The position numbers and the translations under genes are program-made. The notes under the pieces were generated by a model that saw only the letters and a program-made list of their open reading frames with translations, did no database searches and was not told the origin of the DNA. A stretch of DNA of 64,000 nt from Nitrospirota bacterium (GTDB lineage Bacteria > Nitrospirota > Thermodesulfovibrionia > Thermodesulfovibrionales > Magnetobacteriaceae): the NCBI GenBank assembly GCA_015233015.1, contig JADFYO010000006.1, positions 1 through 64,000 of the forward strand. Direction: 5' to 3'. Shown here one piece after another: positions 63,929-64,000 of the stretch (position 1 is the first letter of the stretch; each line of letters opens with the position of its first letter).

Positions 63929-64000
63929 ATGCGTATGGCGGTGCTTATTTTAGTGTTGCTGCCTCAGCTTGTATTTGCCGAAGGGGCGAATGACAAGTAC
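63929..64000 (+). CDS. start of an exported protein after ftsX (cut by window end)
   Basis: The first 24 codons of a gene beginning one base after the ftsX stop and running off the window. It encodes a compact signal peptide (RMAVLILVLLPQLVFA, then EGANDKY). In many bacteria ftsEX is followed by an M23-type hydrolase activator such as EnvC, so that is a reasonable guess, but nothing in these residues proves it. Confidence 0.6.
   Translation, partial: MRMAVLILVLLPQLVFAEGANDKY

Overview
The window reads as a chromosomal segment of a Gram-negative (diderm) bacterium close to its replication origin. It holds dnaA, dnaN, gyrB and gyrA, a likely oriC, envelope genes (LolCD, Lnt, LPS heptose genes, RND efflux) and chemotaxis/two-component genes. 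The overall gene set, with a motile, signalling-rich lifestyle and a carbamoyltransferase-DUF5989-SxtJ cluster, is compatible with a deep-branching phylum such as Nitrospirota. That assignment is inference, because no rRNA gene or other phylogenetic marker can be tested here. Coding density is high, most genes sit in ATGA-coupled operons, and there is one tRNA gene (Phe), no rRNA and no CRISPR array.

Layout. 0.2-7.6 kb (minus strand): lysS-lolC-small membrane protein-lolD, followed by a histidine kinase, a CheY-like receiver and an HD-GYP response regulator. 7.8-12.6 kb (plus): DUF177-rpmF-plsX-fabH behind a near-consensus promoter, a small basic exported protein and a chemoreceptor. 12.9-24.7 kb (minus): an ECF sigma factor, a hybrid zinc-finger/sigma-4 protein, a membrane anti-sigma factor, a Spy-like periplasmic protein, then an MdtABC-type RND pump and its outer membrane channel. 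24.9-28.5 kb: TIGR02757, ruvC, gmhA, an LptM-like lipoprotein and argH. 28.5-31.6 kb: repeats, then a colicin-like modular protein with two small unknown genes. 31.6-39 kb: xerC-like recombinase, trmFO, a cyclic-nucleotide-binding MscS channel, a fused heptosyltransferase/GmhB, a lipid A acyltransferase-like protein and a dienelactone hydrolase. 39-43.8 kb: aat, clpA and clpS (N-degron pathway), then a Uma2 gene and HicAB. 43.9-49.1 kb: carbamoyltransferase, DUF5989, SxtJ and a CHASE2 Ser/Thr kinase. 49.1-60.8 kb (minus): gyrA, gyrB, cheD, a histidine-less kinase, dnaN, dnaA, oriC, prfB (with programmed frameshift) and lnt. 60.8-64 kb (plus): tRNA-Phe, hisD, ftsE, ftsX and the start of a secreted protein.

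Intergenic DNA carries at least five full or partial copies of a MITE-like element. It has inverted ends and a core related to CCTTCGACAGGCTCAGGAT, and each full copy has a different internal tandem expansion. There is also a 112-bp two-copy element with a 21-bp palindrome.

The most unusual items are: (1) the ZAS/sigma-4 hybrid gene, apparently made by tandem duplication across a sigma/anti-sigma junction; (2) a histidine-kinase-like protein with Asn instead of the phospho-accepting His, beside cheD inside the gyrB-dnaN block; (3) the colicin-like locus; (4) several genes whose promoter -10 box sits 6-7 bp before the start codon, suggesting leaderless transcripts; and (5) a Uma2 gene bracketed by direct repeats of the hicB 3' end.
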